36,562 nucleotides of DNA from Erysipelotrichaceae bacterium (GTDB lineage Bacteria > Bacillota_I > Bacilli_A > Erysipelotrichales > Erysipelotrichaceae), in contig JAFWKS010000089.1 of NCBI GenBank assembly GCA_017511325.1, positions 1-36,562 on the forward strand. The letters are read 5' to 3'. The position numbers were made by a program, and so were the translations under genes. The number at the start of each line of letters is the position of its first letter. Position 1 is the first letter of the stretch. The notes beneath the pieces were generated by a model. It did no database searches. It was not told where the DNA came from and was given only the letters and a program-made list of their open reading frames with translations. Shown piece after piece: positions 25,173-32,492 of the stretch.

Positions 25173-26127
25173 TCAAGAAAGACACAGACTCGCAAAACTC
25201 GACCCTTATCACTCAGTCGTGAAGTGTTTTGAATGCGGCGAAGAAGGTATCTATACCGGTATCAAAAACATAGCTTCCATTCCCAATACATTGATGAAAA
25301 AACTGGAAAAGACAGGTTTTGTCTTACATACGATAGACAAGAAATCGACACTGGCTGGCAGGGCTGTAGATACTGATCTGATCAATCCGATCAGCGGCCG
25401 CTATATGTCGGGATCATCTTCAGGAACGGCTATCAATGTCTTTGCGGGTATCAATGAACTTGGCATAGGAAACGATGGCGGAGGATCAGTTCTGGCTCCG
25501 GCGATGTGCGTCAATATCTATGGTTTCATCTCCAGGCTGATCGAAGAGGATCGCAAACAGGCATTAAAAGAAAATACCGACGGCATGAAAGCCTATAATT
25601 CACTGGGCTTCATGGCAAGAGACAGAAGGATCCTGCTTAAAGCTATTGAAGACAGTATCGGAATTAAAGCTGCCGAAAGCTATGGCAAGGTCTTCTCTGA
25701 TCAGAAATATGCGGGGATCGATTCAGAGATCATCGATCTTCCGGACAGATTTCTGCCTAGAGTAGAACTTACGCAAAAGCTTGAAGAGATTCTGAAAGGA
25801 TGTGATGTCCTTATCATCAAGGAAGGACCGATCGATCTGGAAGGCTTTGGAGATTCGCTGTTTGGTCACTTTGATGAAAGGACGAAACGTATCCAGAACG
25901 CCAGCGGCAAGGGCTATGTGCGGGTGTGCAATACCGCAGGGGCAACGGCCATGGCTATACCATCCAGAGAGTTTGGCTGCGCCACTTTACTGATGTGTCA
26001 AAGCAAAAAGGAAAAAGTATCCGCTTTATTAAAAGCGGCTGAATATATAGAAGACGTCCATGATGAGCTTATTGAAAGATATTTCCTGGATATAAACAGC
26101 TATTTCATGGACGGTTATCAGGAATAA
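25165..26127 (+). CDS. Short amidase-signature family enzyme inside the yhf cluster
   Basis: The 320-residue protein is a divergent amidase-signature hydrolase. The Ser-cisSer-Lys triad can be placed: Lys34 in YTGIKNIASIP, the cis-Ser as Ser84 in MSGSSSGTA, and the nucleophile Ser108 in GNDGGGSVLAPA. The spacing of 24 residues between the two serines equals that in fatty acid amide hydrolase, which supports intact catalysis. At 320 residues it is much shorter than the usual 450-500, lacking much of the C-terminal substrate-binding region. Its start (25165) overlaps yhfX by 8 bases; an upstream in-frame ATG at 25003 lies within yhfX and is rejected. E. coli has no such gene in its yhf cluster. 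It should cleave an amide or ester of the pathway's compound; this is inference. Confidence 0.82.
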   Translation: MNNQERHRLAKLDPYHSVVKCFECGEEGIYTGIKNIASIPNTLMKKLEKTGFVLHTIDKKSTLAGRAVDTDLINPISGRYMSGSSSGTAINVFAGINELGIGNDGGGSVLAPAMCVNIYGFISRLIEEDRKQALKENTDGMKAYNSLGFMARDRRILLKAIEDSIGIKAAESYGKVFSDQKYAGIDSEIIDLPDRFLPRVELTQKLEEILKGCDVLIIKEGPIDLEGFGDSLFGHFDERTKRIQNASGKGYVRVCNTAGATAMAIPSREFGCATLLMCQSKKEKVSALLKAAEYIEDVHDELIERYFLDINSYFMDGYQE

Positions 26128-26136
26128 GGGGGATAT

Positions 26137-27231
26137 ATGAAAGCATATCCATTACAAAGCATTTCCCTAGCGGAAGCAAAAGAAAAACAGTTCAGGATGA
26201 TCGACTGCATCACCAGACACTTTGAAGGTAGTGAGATCCTGAGCAGAGGTGATCTGGGAGTCCGCCAGCCGGACAATCAGCCGCTGACCACCAAGAAAGC
26301 CGAAGCAGCTGTAGCTGATTTCTTTGACTGCGAAGCAGCGATCATGGTCAGGGGTGCCGGTACCGGAGCTATACGCTATGCACTGGCCGCTGTGCTCAAG
26401 GCAAACGACAAGATCCTGGTCCACAAGGCACCGGTCTATTCAACGACCAAGACCAGCTTTGAGATGCTGGGGCTTGATCCTGTTGAAGCAGATTTCAACA
26501 ATGAAGAAGAAATAATAAAAGCACTTAAGGAAAACACAGAGATCAAAGCCGTGCTTGTCCAGCACAGCAGACAGCAGATCGAAGATTCCTATGAACTGGA
26601 AAAAGTCATAAAGACGATCAAGGCGACAAGAGATCTTCCGATCATCATCGATGAAAACTATGCCGTCATGAAGACCACAAAGATAGGCTGTGAGATGGGA
26701 GCTGACCTTTCCTGTTTCTCAGCGTTCAAGCTGCAGGGGCCGGAAGGGATCGGCCTTGTGGTGGGAAAGAAAGGATATATCGACAGGATCAGGAAGATGC
26801 ATTATTCAGGCGGCTGTCAGACCCAGGGACATGAAGCACTGGATGTCTTAAGAGGGCTCGTGAGCGCTCCCGTTTCCCTGGCAATACAGGCGGAAGTATC
26901 AAACGAAGTCCTTGAAAGGCTTAAAAACAGTGAAGTCAAGGGCATCAAAGACGTGGCGATCGTCAACGCTCAATCCAAGGTATTGATCGTTGAACTGGAA
27001 AAAGAAAATGCCAGAGAAGTCCTGAAACAGGCAGAAAAGCTTGGAGCCCTGCCTAATCCGGTAGGCTCTGAAAGCAAGTATGAGATCGTGCCGTTATTTT
27101 ATAAGGTGTCTGGAACTTTCTTAGCTAAAGACCCTACCCTGATCGACAAGATGATCAGGATCAATCCGAATCGTGCCGGTGCGGACACGGTGATCCGGAT
27201 CCTCAAAGAAAGCATTGAAAGAGCCGCTTAG
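26137..27231 (+). CDS. yhfS: YhfS-like PLP-dependent fold-type I enzyme
   Basis: The 364-residue protein matches YhfS in length and layout and belongs to the aspartate aminotransferase fold. GAGTGAIRYALAA near residue 72 is the cofactor phosphate region, and IIIDENYAVMKTTKIG contains the Asp that contacts the pyridine nitrogen. Lys198 in CFSAFKLQGPEGIGL is the likely pyridoxal-phosphate lysine. It starts from an ATG after a GGGGG site, 9 bases after the amidase-like gene. The name aminotransferase is usual, but related enzymes also perform beta- or gamma-elimination, and sequence alone does not separate them. Confidence 0.9.
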   Translation: MKAYPLQSISLAEAKEKQFRMIDCITRHFEGSEILSRGDLGVRQPDNQPLTTKKAEAAVADFFDCEAAIMVRGAGTGAIRYALAAVLKANDKILVHKAPVYSTTKTSFEMLGLDPVEADFNNEEEIIKALKENTEIKAVLVQHSRQQIEDSYELEKVIKTIKATRDLPIIIDENYAVMKTTKIGCEMGADLSCFSAFKLQGPEGIGLVVGKKGYIDRIRKMHYSGGCQTQGHEALDVLRGLVSAPVSLAIQAEVSNEVLERLKNSEVKGIKDVAIVNAQSKVLIVELEKENAREVLKQAEKLGALPNPVGSESKYEIVPLFYKVSGTFLAKDPTLIDKMIRINPNRAGADTVIRILKESIERAA

Positions 27232-27243
27232 ATTGGAACAGAT

Positions 27244-28467
27244 ATGAAAAGAAGATTTATCGTGATCGTTTTGGATGGTTTTGGAATGGGAGCTACCGCT
27301 GATGCGGCAGTCAAAAGACCGGGAGATGAGAAAGCCTGCACCATAGGTTCTATCCTAAAAGACTTTCCGGATATGAAACTGCCAAATCTGGAAAAGCTGG
27401 GGCTGATGAATGCCTATGGCAAGGAAAGCGCCAGGATGAAGTTTGCGCCTGATGCCAACTACGGCAAGGCCGAACTGATGCATTTTGGGGCCGATACTTT
27501 CATGGGCCATCAGGAGATCATGGGCACCTTGCCTAAAGATCCGGAGATGATCCCCTTCCAGGAAAAAGTCGATATCGTTGCTGAACACTTAAAGAAAGAC
27601 GGACACAAGGTAGAGATCGTTGATCGAGGTGGATTAAGGTATGTGGTCGTCGATGACTATTGCACGGTGGCAGATAATCTGGAAGCTGATCTGGGTATGT
27701 GCTACAACGTTACGGCGCCATTAGATTTCATGCCTTTTGAAAAGGAACTTGAGATCGCCAGAAAAGCCCGAGAAGTCGTCACGGTCGGACGAGTCGTCGT
27801 CTTTGGCGGAACCGGAAATACGATGAATGATCTGTATGCAGCTGAAGAGATAAAGGAAGGCAAATACATCGGTATTGCTTCCGCAAAATCCAAATCCTAT
27901 GATCAGGGCTACCAGTGTCTGCATCTGGGCTATGGCGTTGATCCCAAGGTACAGGCGCCGACGATCCTTACCGGTGCAGGGATCCCTTGTACACTGATAG
28001 GCAAGGTCGCAGATATCGTCCACAATGAAAAAGGCGTTTCGATCTCCTGCGTGCCGACGGCTGAATGCATGGATCTGACACTTGAAGCGATGAAAAAGAT
28101 GGATGAAGGTTTCATCTGTACCAATATTCAGGAAACGGATCTGGCGGGTCATTCCCAGAGTTCTCAAAGATACAAGGAGATCCTGGAGATCGCTGACAAC
28201 AAGCTTCCGGCAATATTGGATGAGCTGAAAGATGATGACCTGCTGGTAATAATGGCTGATCATGGAAACGATCCGGATATCGGTCACTCCAAGCACACCA
28301 GAGAAAACGTTCCGCTGCTCATACGCTATCGCGATGACAAAGGCATCTGTGTCGGACTGCGCCACAGCCTGAGCGATGTCGGCGCTTCAGTGTGCGACTA
28401 TTTCAAAGTCAGCGCTCCGCAAAACGGCACCAGCTTCTACCCTTTGCTTGTAAAGGGAAACGATTGA
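27244..28467 (+). CDS. yhfW: YhfW-like phosphopentomutase-family protein
   Basis: The 407-residue protein belongs to the alkaline-phosphatase-like metalloenzymes and resembles phosphopentomutase (DeoB) and YhfW. Visible are VIVLDGFGMG with metal ligand Asp11, ADTFMGHQEIMGT with the candidate nucleophile Thr85, DRGGLRYVVVDDY in the cap domain, and MADHGNDPDIGHSKHTREN, which has the C-terminal metal site. It would move a phosphate within a pentose-like sugar or a related phosphate. It is the last gene of the cluster, 12 bases after yhfS, and a strong terminator follows. The ribosome site TTGGAAC is weak. Confidence 0.9.
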   Translation: MKRRFIVIVLDGFGMGATADAAVKRPGDEKACTIGSILKDFPDMKLPNLEKLGLMNAYGKESARMKFAPDANYGKAELMHFGADTFMGHQEIMGTLPKDPEMIPFQEKVDIVAEHLKKDGHKVEIVDRGGLRYVVVDDYCTVADNLEADLGMCYNVTAPLDFMPFEKELEIARKAREVVTVGRVVVFGGTGNTMNDLYAAEEIKEGKYIGIASAKSKSYDQGYQCLHLGYGVDPKVQAPTILTGAGIPCTLIGKVADIVHNEKGVSISCVPTAECMDLTLEAMKKMDEGFICTNIQETDLAGHSQSSQRYKEILEIADNKLPAILDELKDDDLLVIMADHGNDPDIGHSKHTRENVPLLIRYRDDKGICVGLRHSLSDVGASVCDYFKVSAPQNGTSFYPLLVKGND

Positions 28468-28491
28468 AGAAGTGATAAACTATAATTCATT

Positions 28492-28526
28492 AAAACTGCA
28501 CCTTGTATATTGAAGGTGCAGTTTTT
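28492..28526. terminator. Bidirectional terminator between yhfW and the GH25 gene
   Basis: A perfect 13-bp stem (28492-28504 with 28513-28525) with an 8-base loop is followed by TTTTT on the plus strand and TTTTAAT on the minus strand. It ends the yhf cluster and, read in reverse, the GH25 gene, whose stop codon (28525-28527) overlaps the stem. Confidence 0.9.
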
Positions 28527-29940
28527 ATTGAAGCAGATACATGAGATTGAGATCGACATTTCCATCGATACCGTCGATTCTGCCGGAATCGGTAAGCTGC
28601 CACATCTCAAACTGACCGTCGTAGGTAGGATGGTCATTATACTGAGCAAGCCAGATCGGACGGGTATCGGTGTGAGCCCAGACTGTATCAAGATAATACT
28701 GGCTTCCATACAGCATGCATTCATAGCCGTGTCTGTGAACTTCGTCACTGAAGAAATCATAAAGCCTGTTCAGGTCGCGGAAGCTCATCTCATATTCGTT
28801 GAAACAGCCAAAGTCTTCCCAGTCAAAGATGATCGGCAGATCGAGCTTGGTGCCATGAAGCAAAGAAAAGATATTATTCAAAGCGTCGAGCAGGTCGGCT
28901 TCGTTGTTGTCGTAGGAGAAATGATAGATGCCTACTTTTAAGCCGGCGTCTTTGGCTCGTTGAAGGTTCTGTTCAAACTTGTTGTCTAAAGTAAATTTGC
29001 CCTGGTATGAGAAACCGATCCTGATGATCACGAATTCGCATCCTGCATTTTTGACAGCTTCAAAATCGATATCGCCCTGCCAGGAAGAGATATCGATGCC
29101 ATACATCACGTTGTAGCCTGCGTAATCAGATAAGAATTGATCAAAAGGATAATAATATTCCGACGGTCTTGATTCAGGGATATCATCACTGACTTCCACA
29201 GTCAGGTCCCAGCTGGTCTTGTTGCCAGAAGAATCCTCCAGAGAAGCCTCAACCTTATAAAAGCCGGGCCTTGAAACATCGACTTCCCCTTTCGTGGTAA
29301 GTATTGGTCTTGGATCGACATTGTCACCATAGCTGATGATGTCAAGGATATCGAACTCTTCACCTTCATAGCTGCCGGTATACAGCTGAGCCCCGTCTCC
29401 CGATATAAAAACGACTGGAGCTTCAATGTCTCTGACATCCACTTCATAGGAAGCTTCAGAGACGTTTCCGTAATCATCCTGCGCTCGGATATAGACAGTA
29501 TAAGGACCGGCGATATCAGGATCATAATCGGTCTGATATGCATAAGAGCCTTCGTTTATAAAGATGTTTTTTCGGATCTCTTCCTCTGTATATGCTTCCT
29601 TTGGTTCTTTAACGACCTTTTTGTCTATTATTTCGATCAATGGCGGAGTCGTATCGACGACGTTATAAGAAAAGATCACTTCCTTTTCAAAAAACAGTTT
29701 TTTGACATGGTAGCGGAATTCGTGTTTACCGACCTCTTTTGTATCGATGTATTCCCCTTCGGGAGTGATCGAACCGTTGGCTCTGGCGATAAAATCAGCA
29801 GGCAGGTATTTCACTTCTCTTTCCAGTATTGGCTCGATTTCCTTGAAAATGATAAAAGGTCTGAAGAAAAAGAAGGCAGCGATCACCAGCCCAAAAACGA
29901 TCAACGGAATCAGGATGTTCTTGTTTTTCTTTTTATCCAT
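28525..29940 (-). CDS. Membrane-anchored GH25 lysozyme-like muramidase with Ig-like repeats
   Basis: This 471-residue surface protein probably cleaves the glycan of peptidoglycan. An N-terminal signal anchor (MDKKKNKNILIPLIVFGLVI, about 9-28) is followed by two or more immunoglobulin-like modules (to about residue 255, with VVDTTPPLIEI and DVRDIEAPVVFISG). The GH25 domain covers 281-471. Catalytic residues fit GIDISSWQGDIDF (Asp283) and IFDWEDFG (Asp373, Glu375). The ATG at 29940 is preferred because it begins the anchor; a longer frame from 30102 adds 54 residues with no ribosome site and runs through the divergent promoter. The -10 lies 13 bases before this ATG, giving a 7-base leader. Confidence 0.92.
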   Translation of the reverse strand: MDKKKNKNILIPLIVFGLVIAAFFFFRPFIIFKEIEPILEREVKYLPADFIARANGSITPEGEYIDTKEVGKHEFRYHVKKLFFEKEVIFSYNVVDTTPPLIEIIDKKVVKEPKEAYTEEEIRKNIFINEGSYAYQTDYDPDIAGPYTVYIRAQDDYGNVSEASYEVDVRDIEAPVVFISGDGAQLYTGSYEGEEFDILDIISYGDNVDPRPILTTKGEVDVSRPGFYKVEASLEDSSGNKTSWDLTVEVSDDIPESRPSEYYYPFDQFLSDYAGYNVMYGIDISSWQGDIDFEAVKNAGCEFVIIRIGFSYQGKFTLDNKFEQNLQRAKDAGLKVGIYHFSYDNNEADLLDALNNIFSLLHGTKLDLPIIFDWEDFGCFNEYEMSFRDLNRLYDFFSDEVHRHGYECMLYGSQYYLDTVWAHTDTRPIWLAQYNDHPTYDGQFEMWQLTDSGRIDGIDGNVDLNLMYLLQ

Positions 29941-29953
29941 AGCTGATATTTCT

Positions 29954-29984
29954 ATTATAGATAAGGGATGGGCTGTTGTATAAT
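29954..29984. promoter_or_regulatory. Overlapping divergent promoters, GH25 and PHP genes
   Basis: A minus-strand TATAAT (29959-29954, with TATACA 17 bases upstream as -35) serves the GH25 gene, and a plus-strand TATAAT (29979-29984) serves the PHP gene. The minus -35 overlaps the plus -10, so the two promoters probably cannot be occupied together. Both give leaders under 10 bases. Confidence 0.6.
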
Positions 29985-29999
29985 CTAGATTGTAAAAAC

Positions 30000-30854
30000 A
30001 TGGAATATAAATGTGATCTTCATTGTCATTCAAATTTCTCCGACGGAACTTTTTCCCCGGCCGAGCTGGTAAAACTTGCGGAAAAGCAAGGCCTCTCAGC
30101 ATTGGCTCTGACTGACCACAACACCGCAGGCGGTCTCAAGGATTTCATGGAAGCCGGTAAAAACAGCAAGGTCATAACGGTGCCCGGCTGTGAGTTTTCG
30201 ACTGAGTGGAATAAAAAAGAGATCCATATCGTCGGACTTTTCTTCAAGGAAGAATACTGGACAGAGATCGAAGACTTTGTCGAAATGATGCATATAGCCA
30301 AAAGGAACAGCAATGAAAGGCTGATCGCAAACCTGAACAAGGCCGGATATCTCGTATCCAGTGAAGAAGCGGCGGCTTTAACTGACGGAGATGATTTCAA
30401 CCGTGCTCACGTAGCCAGAGTCCTTATGGCAAAAGGCTATGTTTCAAGTGTAGCGGAAGCGTTCGGTGGTCTTCTGAAAGAAGGCAACGGTTTCTATACA
30501 CCGGCCAAGAGGATCACTTCGATCGCTGCGATCCGTTTCATCAAGGTCTATGGAGCAACCGCCATAATGGCTCATCCGCTTTTAAACCTGACCTATAAGG
30601 AAATGCTCGACTTCCTGCCCGAAGCCAAGATGGCAGGGCTGGATGCGATCGAGACGAGATACACGGAATTCGATGAAGAGATGACTCACAACGCCATCCG
30701 TCTGGCGGAAAACTTTGAACTGAAACAAAGCGGCGGTTCAGATTTCCATGGCAAGACTAAGCCCGGCATCGATCTCGGCACTGGAAGAGGGAACCTTTCT
30801 GTTCCTTTCAAATTCTATGAAGACATGCTGGGATGTTCAAAATATAACAATTAG
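30000..30854 (+). CDS. PHP-domain phosphoesterase (RNase AM / TrpH-like)
   Basis: The 284-residue protein belongs to the polymerase and histidinol phosphatase (PHP) metal phosphoesterases and resembles the YciV/TrpH group, which removes phosphates from 3',5'-bisphosphorylated nucleosides and degrades short RNA. Metal-binding motifs are CDLHCHSNFSDG (near residue 6), LALTDHNTAGG, GCEFSTEW, IMAHPLLN and SGGSDFHGKTKPG. A middle insertion of about 80 residues (from IEDFVEMMHIAKRNSNERL on) is also typical. The ATG at 30000 sits only 9 bases after the predicted start site, without a ribosome site. An in-frame TTG at 29976 overlaps the -10 and is unlikely. Confidence 0.9.
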   Translation: MEYKCDLHCHSNFSDGTFSPAELVKLAEKQGLSALALTDHNTAGGLKDFMEAGKNSKVITVPGCEFSTEWNKKEIHIVGLFFKEEYWTEIEDFVEMMHIAKRNSNERLIANLNKAGYLVSSEEAAALTDGDDFNRAHVARVLMAKGYVSSVAEAFGGLLKEGNGFYTPAKRITSIAAIRFIKVYGATAIMAHPLLNLTYKEMLDFLPEAKMAGLDAIETRYTEFDEEMTHNAIRLAENFELKQSGGSDFHGKTKPGIDLGTGRGNLSVPFKFYEDMLGCSKYNN

Positions 30855-30870
30855 CCAGTTTAATCCGGGA

Positions 30871-30876
30871 TATAAT
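30871..30876 (+). promoter_or_regulatory. -10 element for the GGDEF gene
   Basis: A perfect TATAAT lies in the 45-base gap before the gene at 30900. The predicted leader is about 17 bases with no ribosome site. No convincing -35 is seen. Confidence 0.5.
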
Positions 30877-30899
30877 AAAGTTAATCGCATCTAAAGATC

Positions 30900-31958
30900 A
30901 TGTATAGCATCACTCAGCTTGAAAAATACAATTATTTTAAAGAACTTTTAAAACAGAAGGACATCAGCTATATCCTCGATCCTTTAACAGGCCTTGTTTC
31001 GCGTACATATATGATCGAATTCACCAGATCGCTGATCGAAGAAGGAAGGCCTTTTACTTTTGGCATGATCGATCTGGATAACTTCAAGGAAGTTAATGAT
31101 ACCTACGGTCATTCGCTGGGTGATGAAGTGCTGGCGGAAGTATCCAAGACCCTGATAGATTTTCTGGATGATTATGGCATAGCCGGAAGATATGGCGGTG
31201 ATGAATTCGTTTTCATCAATACCAGAGATCTTGACTATGACCAGAAAAAGAAGTGGTGTGAACAGATGTATGAGACAGAGACCTTTTTAAAAAAGGTCTA
31301 CAAGCTCTCCACCAGAGAACTTTTCGTGACAGGAACTGCAGGCATGGCCACTTATCCAAGCGACGCGAAGAGCTATGACGAACTGTTCACGCTTCTGGAC
31401 AAGTGTCTGTATCGAGGCAAAAGCAAAGGCAGAAACTGCTACATCATTTACGTGGAAAGACTTCATAAAGACATCGTGATCAAGTCTTTAAAAAGCAATA
31501 CCCTCTACGACTGTTTCAAGAACCTCGACTACAATCTGTCTCACAGCTTAGACCTGAAAGAGAAGATGCGCCTTGGCTATGAGGCCATCAAGAACGATAT
31601 CCATGTCACCAACATGTACTATCTCGATGAAAACAACGAGATGATCAGTGTGGTCGATAATCAGCCGTTTCTGAAGATCCCGGATATCGATGCCTTGGTA
31701 TATGATGATGTATCGATGATCACCAGCATCTCCAAGATCGCTGCCAAGTGCTGGCAGACAGCCGAGATATTCTCGAAGACCGAATACGACACCCTGCTGA
31801 TTGGAAAGATCAGTGATGGCGAAAACTGTTACGGATATCTGGTCTGCACTGAACCGAAGATCCAGAGGATCTGGCAGGACAAGGATCTGGCCATCATGTA
31901 TTATTTTGGAAAGATGCTTGGATTGAGCATAAAAGACCGAAAAGACCAAGAAGCGTAA
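30900..31958 (+). CDS. Diguanylate cyclase (N-terminal GGDEF, C-terminal GAF-like domain)
   Basis: This 352-residue protein makes the second messenger c-di-GMP from GTP. The GGDEF domain spans roughly residues 25-185, with DPLTGLVSRTYMIEF, GMIDLDNFKEVNDTYGHSLG and the active loop GRYGGDEFVF intact. The residues at the inhibitory-site position are not RxxD, so product inhibition is probably missing. Residues 190-350 resemble a GAF-type sensor, so the usual sensor-then-GGDEF order is reversed. There is no membrane helix. A terminator overlaps its stop codon. Confidence 0.88.
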   Translation: MYSITQLEKYNYFKELLKQKDISYILDPLTGLVSRTYMIEFTRSLIEEGRPFTFGMIDLDNFKEVNDTYGHSLGDEVLAEVSKTLIDFLDDYGIAGRYGGDEFVFINTRDLDYDQKKKWCEQMYETETFLKKVYKLSTRELFVTGTAGMATYPSDAKSYDELFTLLDKCLYRGKSKGRNCYIIYVERLHKDIVIKSLKSNTLYDCFKNLDYNLSHSLDLKEKMRLGYEAIKNDIHVTNMYYLDENNEMISVVDNQPFLKIPDIDALVYDDVSMITSISKIAAKCWQTAEIFSKTEYDTLLIGKISDGENCYGYLVCTEPKIQRIWQDKDLAIMYYFGKMLGLSIKDRKDQEA

Positions 31959-31974
31959 AAGCTTCTTTTTCTTT
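31948..31974 (+). terminator. Intrinsic terminator at the end of the GGDEF gene
   Basis: A 7-bp stem (AAGAAGC with GCTTCTT, 31948-31954 and 31961-31967), a 6-base loop and a T-rich tail overlap the stop codon of the gene. Confidence 0.75.
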
Positions 31975-32014
31975 ACACAAAGAAACCGTTATATAAATAC
32001 ATTGAAAAAGATTT

Positions 32015-32033
32015 ATAGTTAGCTGGTAACTAT
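32015..32033. promoter_or_regulatory. Palindromic operator candidate (ATAGTTA-N5-TAACTAT)
   Basis: Perfect 7-base inverted arms flank a 5-base GCTGG centre, ending 9 bases before the -35 of the GntR operon promoter. This is a suitable place for an activator or repressor site; binding by the encoded regulator is inference. Confidence 0.55.
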
Positions 32034-32041
32034 TGGCCATG

Positions 32042-32070
32042 TTGACAACAGATATACACTGTTATATACT
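32042..32070 (+). promoter_or_regulatory. Strong promoter of the GntR-ABC operon
   Basis: A perfect -35 TTGACA (32042-32047), an exact 17-base spacer and TATACT (32065-32070) form the best sigma-A-type promoter in the window. The -10 is covered by the tandem repeat at 32058-32077, so repression by the encoded GntR protein is plausible. Confidence 0.85.
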
Positions 32071-32077
32071 GTTATAT
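32058..32077 (+). repeat. Tandem 10-bp repeat ACTGTTATAT over the -10
   Basis: Two exact head-to-tail copies of ACTGTTATAT (32058-32067 and 32068-32077) cover the -10 and the start site of the operon. One helical turn separates the copies, so two protein subunits could bind the same face of the DNA. Confidence 0.7.
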
Positions 32078-32111
32078 ATCGAATACAGCTGAAATCGATG
32101 AAAGGTCAAAC

Positions 32112-32492
32112 ATGAAGATTATTATCAATTCCAATTCAATGATCCCCATCTATGAACAGATCATGGATGCGATCAAAAAGATGATCATGACAGGTCAATT
32201 GAAGGACAACGATCCTTTGCCTTCAGTAAGGACGCTGTCTAAAGAGCTTAAGATCAGCGCTTTGACAGTCAAGAAAGCCTACGACAATCTAGAAGCCGAA
32301 GGTTTTACAGCGACTGTTCACGGGAAAGGGACCTATGTATCGGGTTCCAACAGAGAGCTCATGGCTGAAGAACAGAGAAAACAGATCGAAAAGGAAATGG
32401 AAACAGTGATACAGAAGGCAAGAAGCTATGGACTTACAGCCGATGATCTTCATGAACTGATCGATCTTCTCACGGAGGAAAATGACATATGA
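32112..32492 (+). CDS. GntR-family regulator, YtrA type
   Basis: The 126-residue protein has an N-terminal winged helix (IYEQIMDAIKKMIMTGQLKD, SVRTLSKELKISALTVKKAY) followed by only about 50 residues of dimerisation helices, which is the short YtrA form that controls ABC transporter operons. AAAGGT serves as the ribosome site. The stop overlaps the start of the ATPase gene by an ATGA. It probably represses its own operon until an envelope-active compound or other signal appears, as known for YtrA in Bacillus; that inference needs no further gene in the window. Confidence 0.93.
   Translation: MKIIINSNSMIPIYEQIMDAIKKMIMTGQLKDNDPLPSVRTLSKELKISALTVKKAYDNLEAEGFTATVHGKGTYVSGSNRELMAEEQRKQIEKEMETVIQKARSYGLTADDLHELIDLLTEENDI

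Noticed and set aside
27721..28365. 214-codon open frame on the minus strand
   Set aside because: It is antisense to yhfW, whose protein motifs are intact, and has no ribosome site; the length is a by-product of codon composition.
29941..30102. 54-codon 5' extension of the GH25 gene
   Set aside because: It crosses both divergent promoters and the start of the PHP gene, and it would bury the signal anchor.
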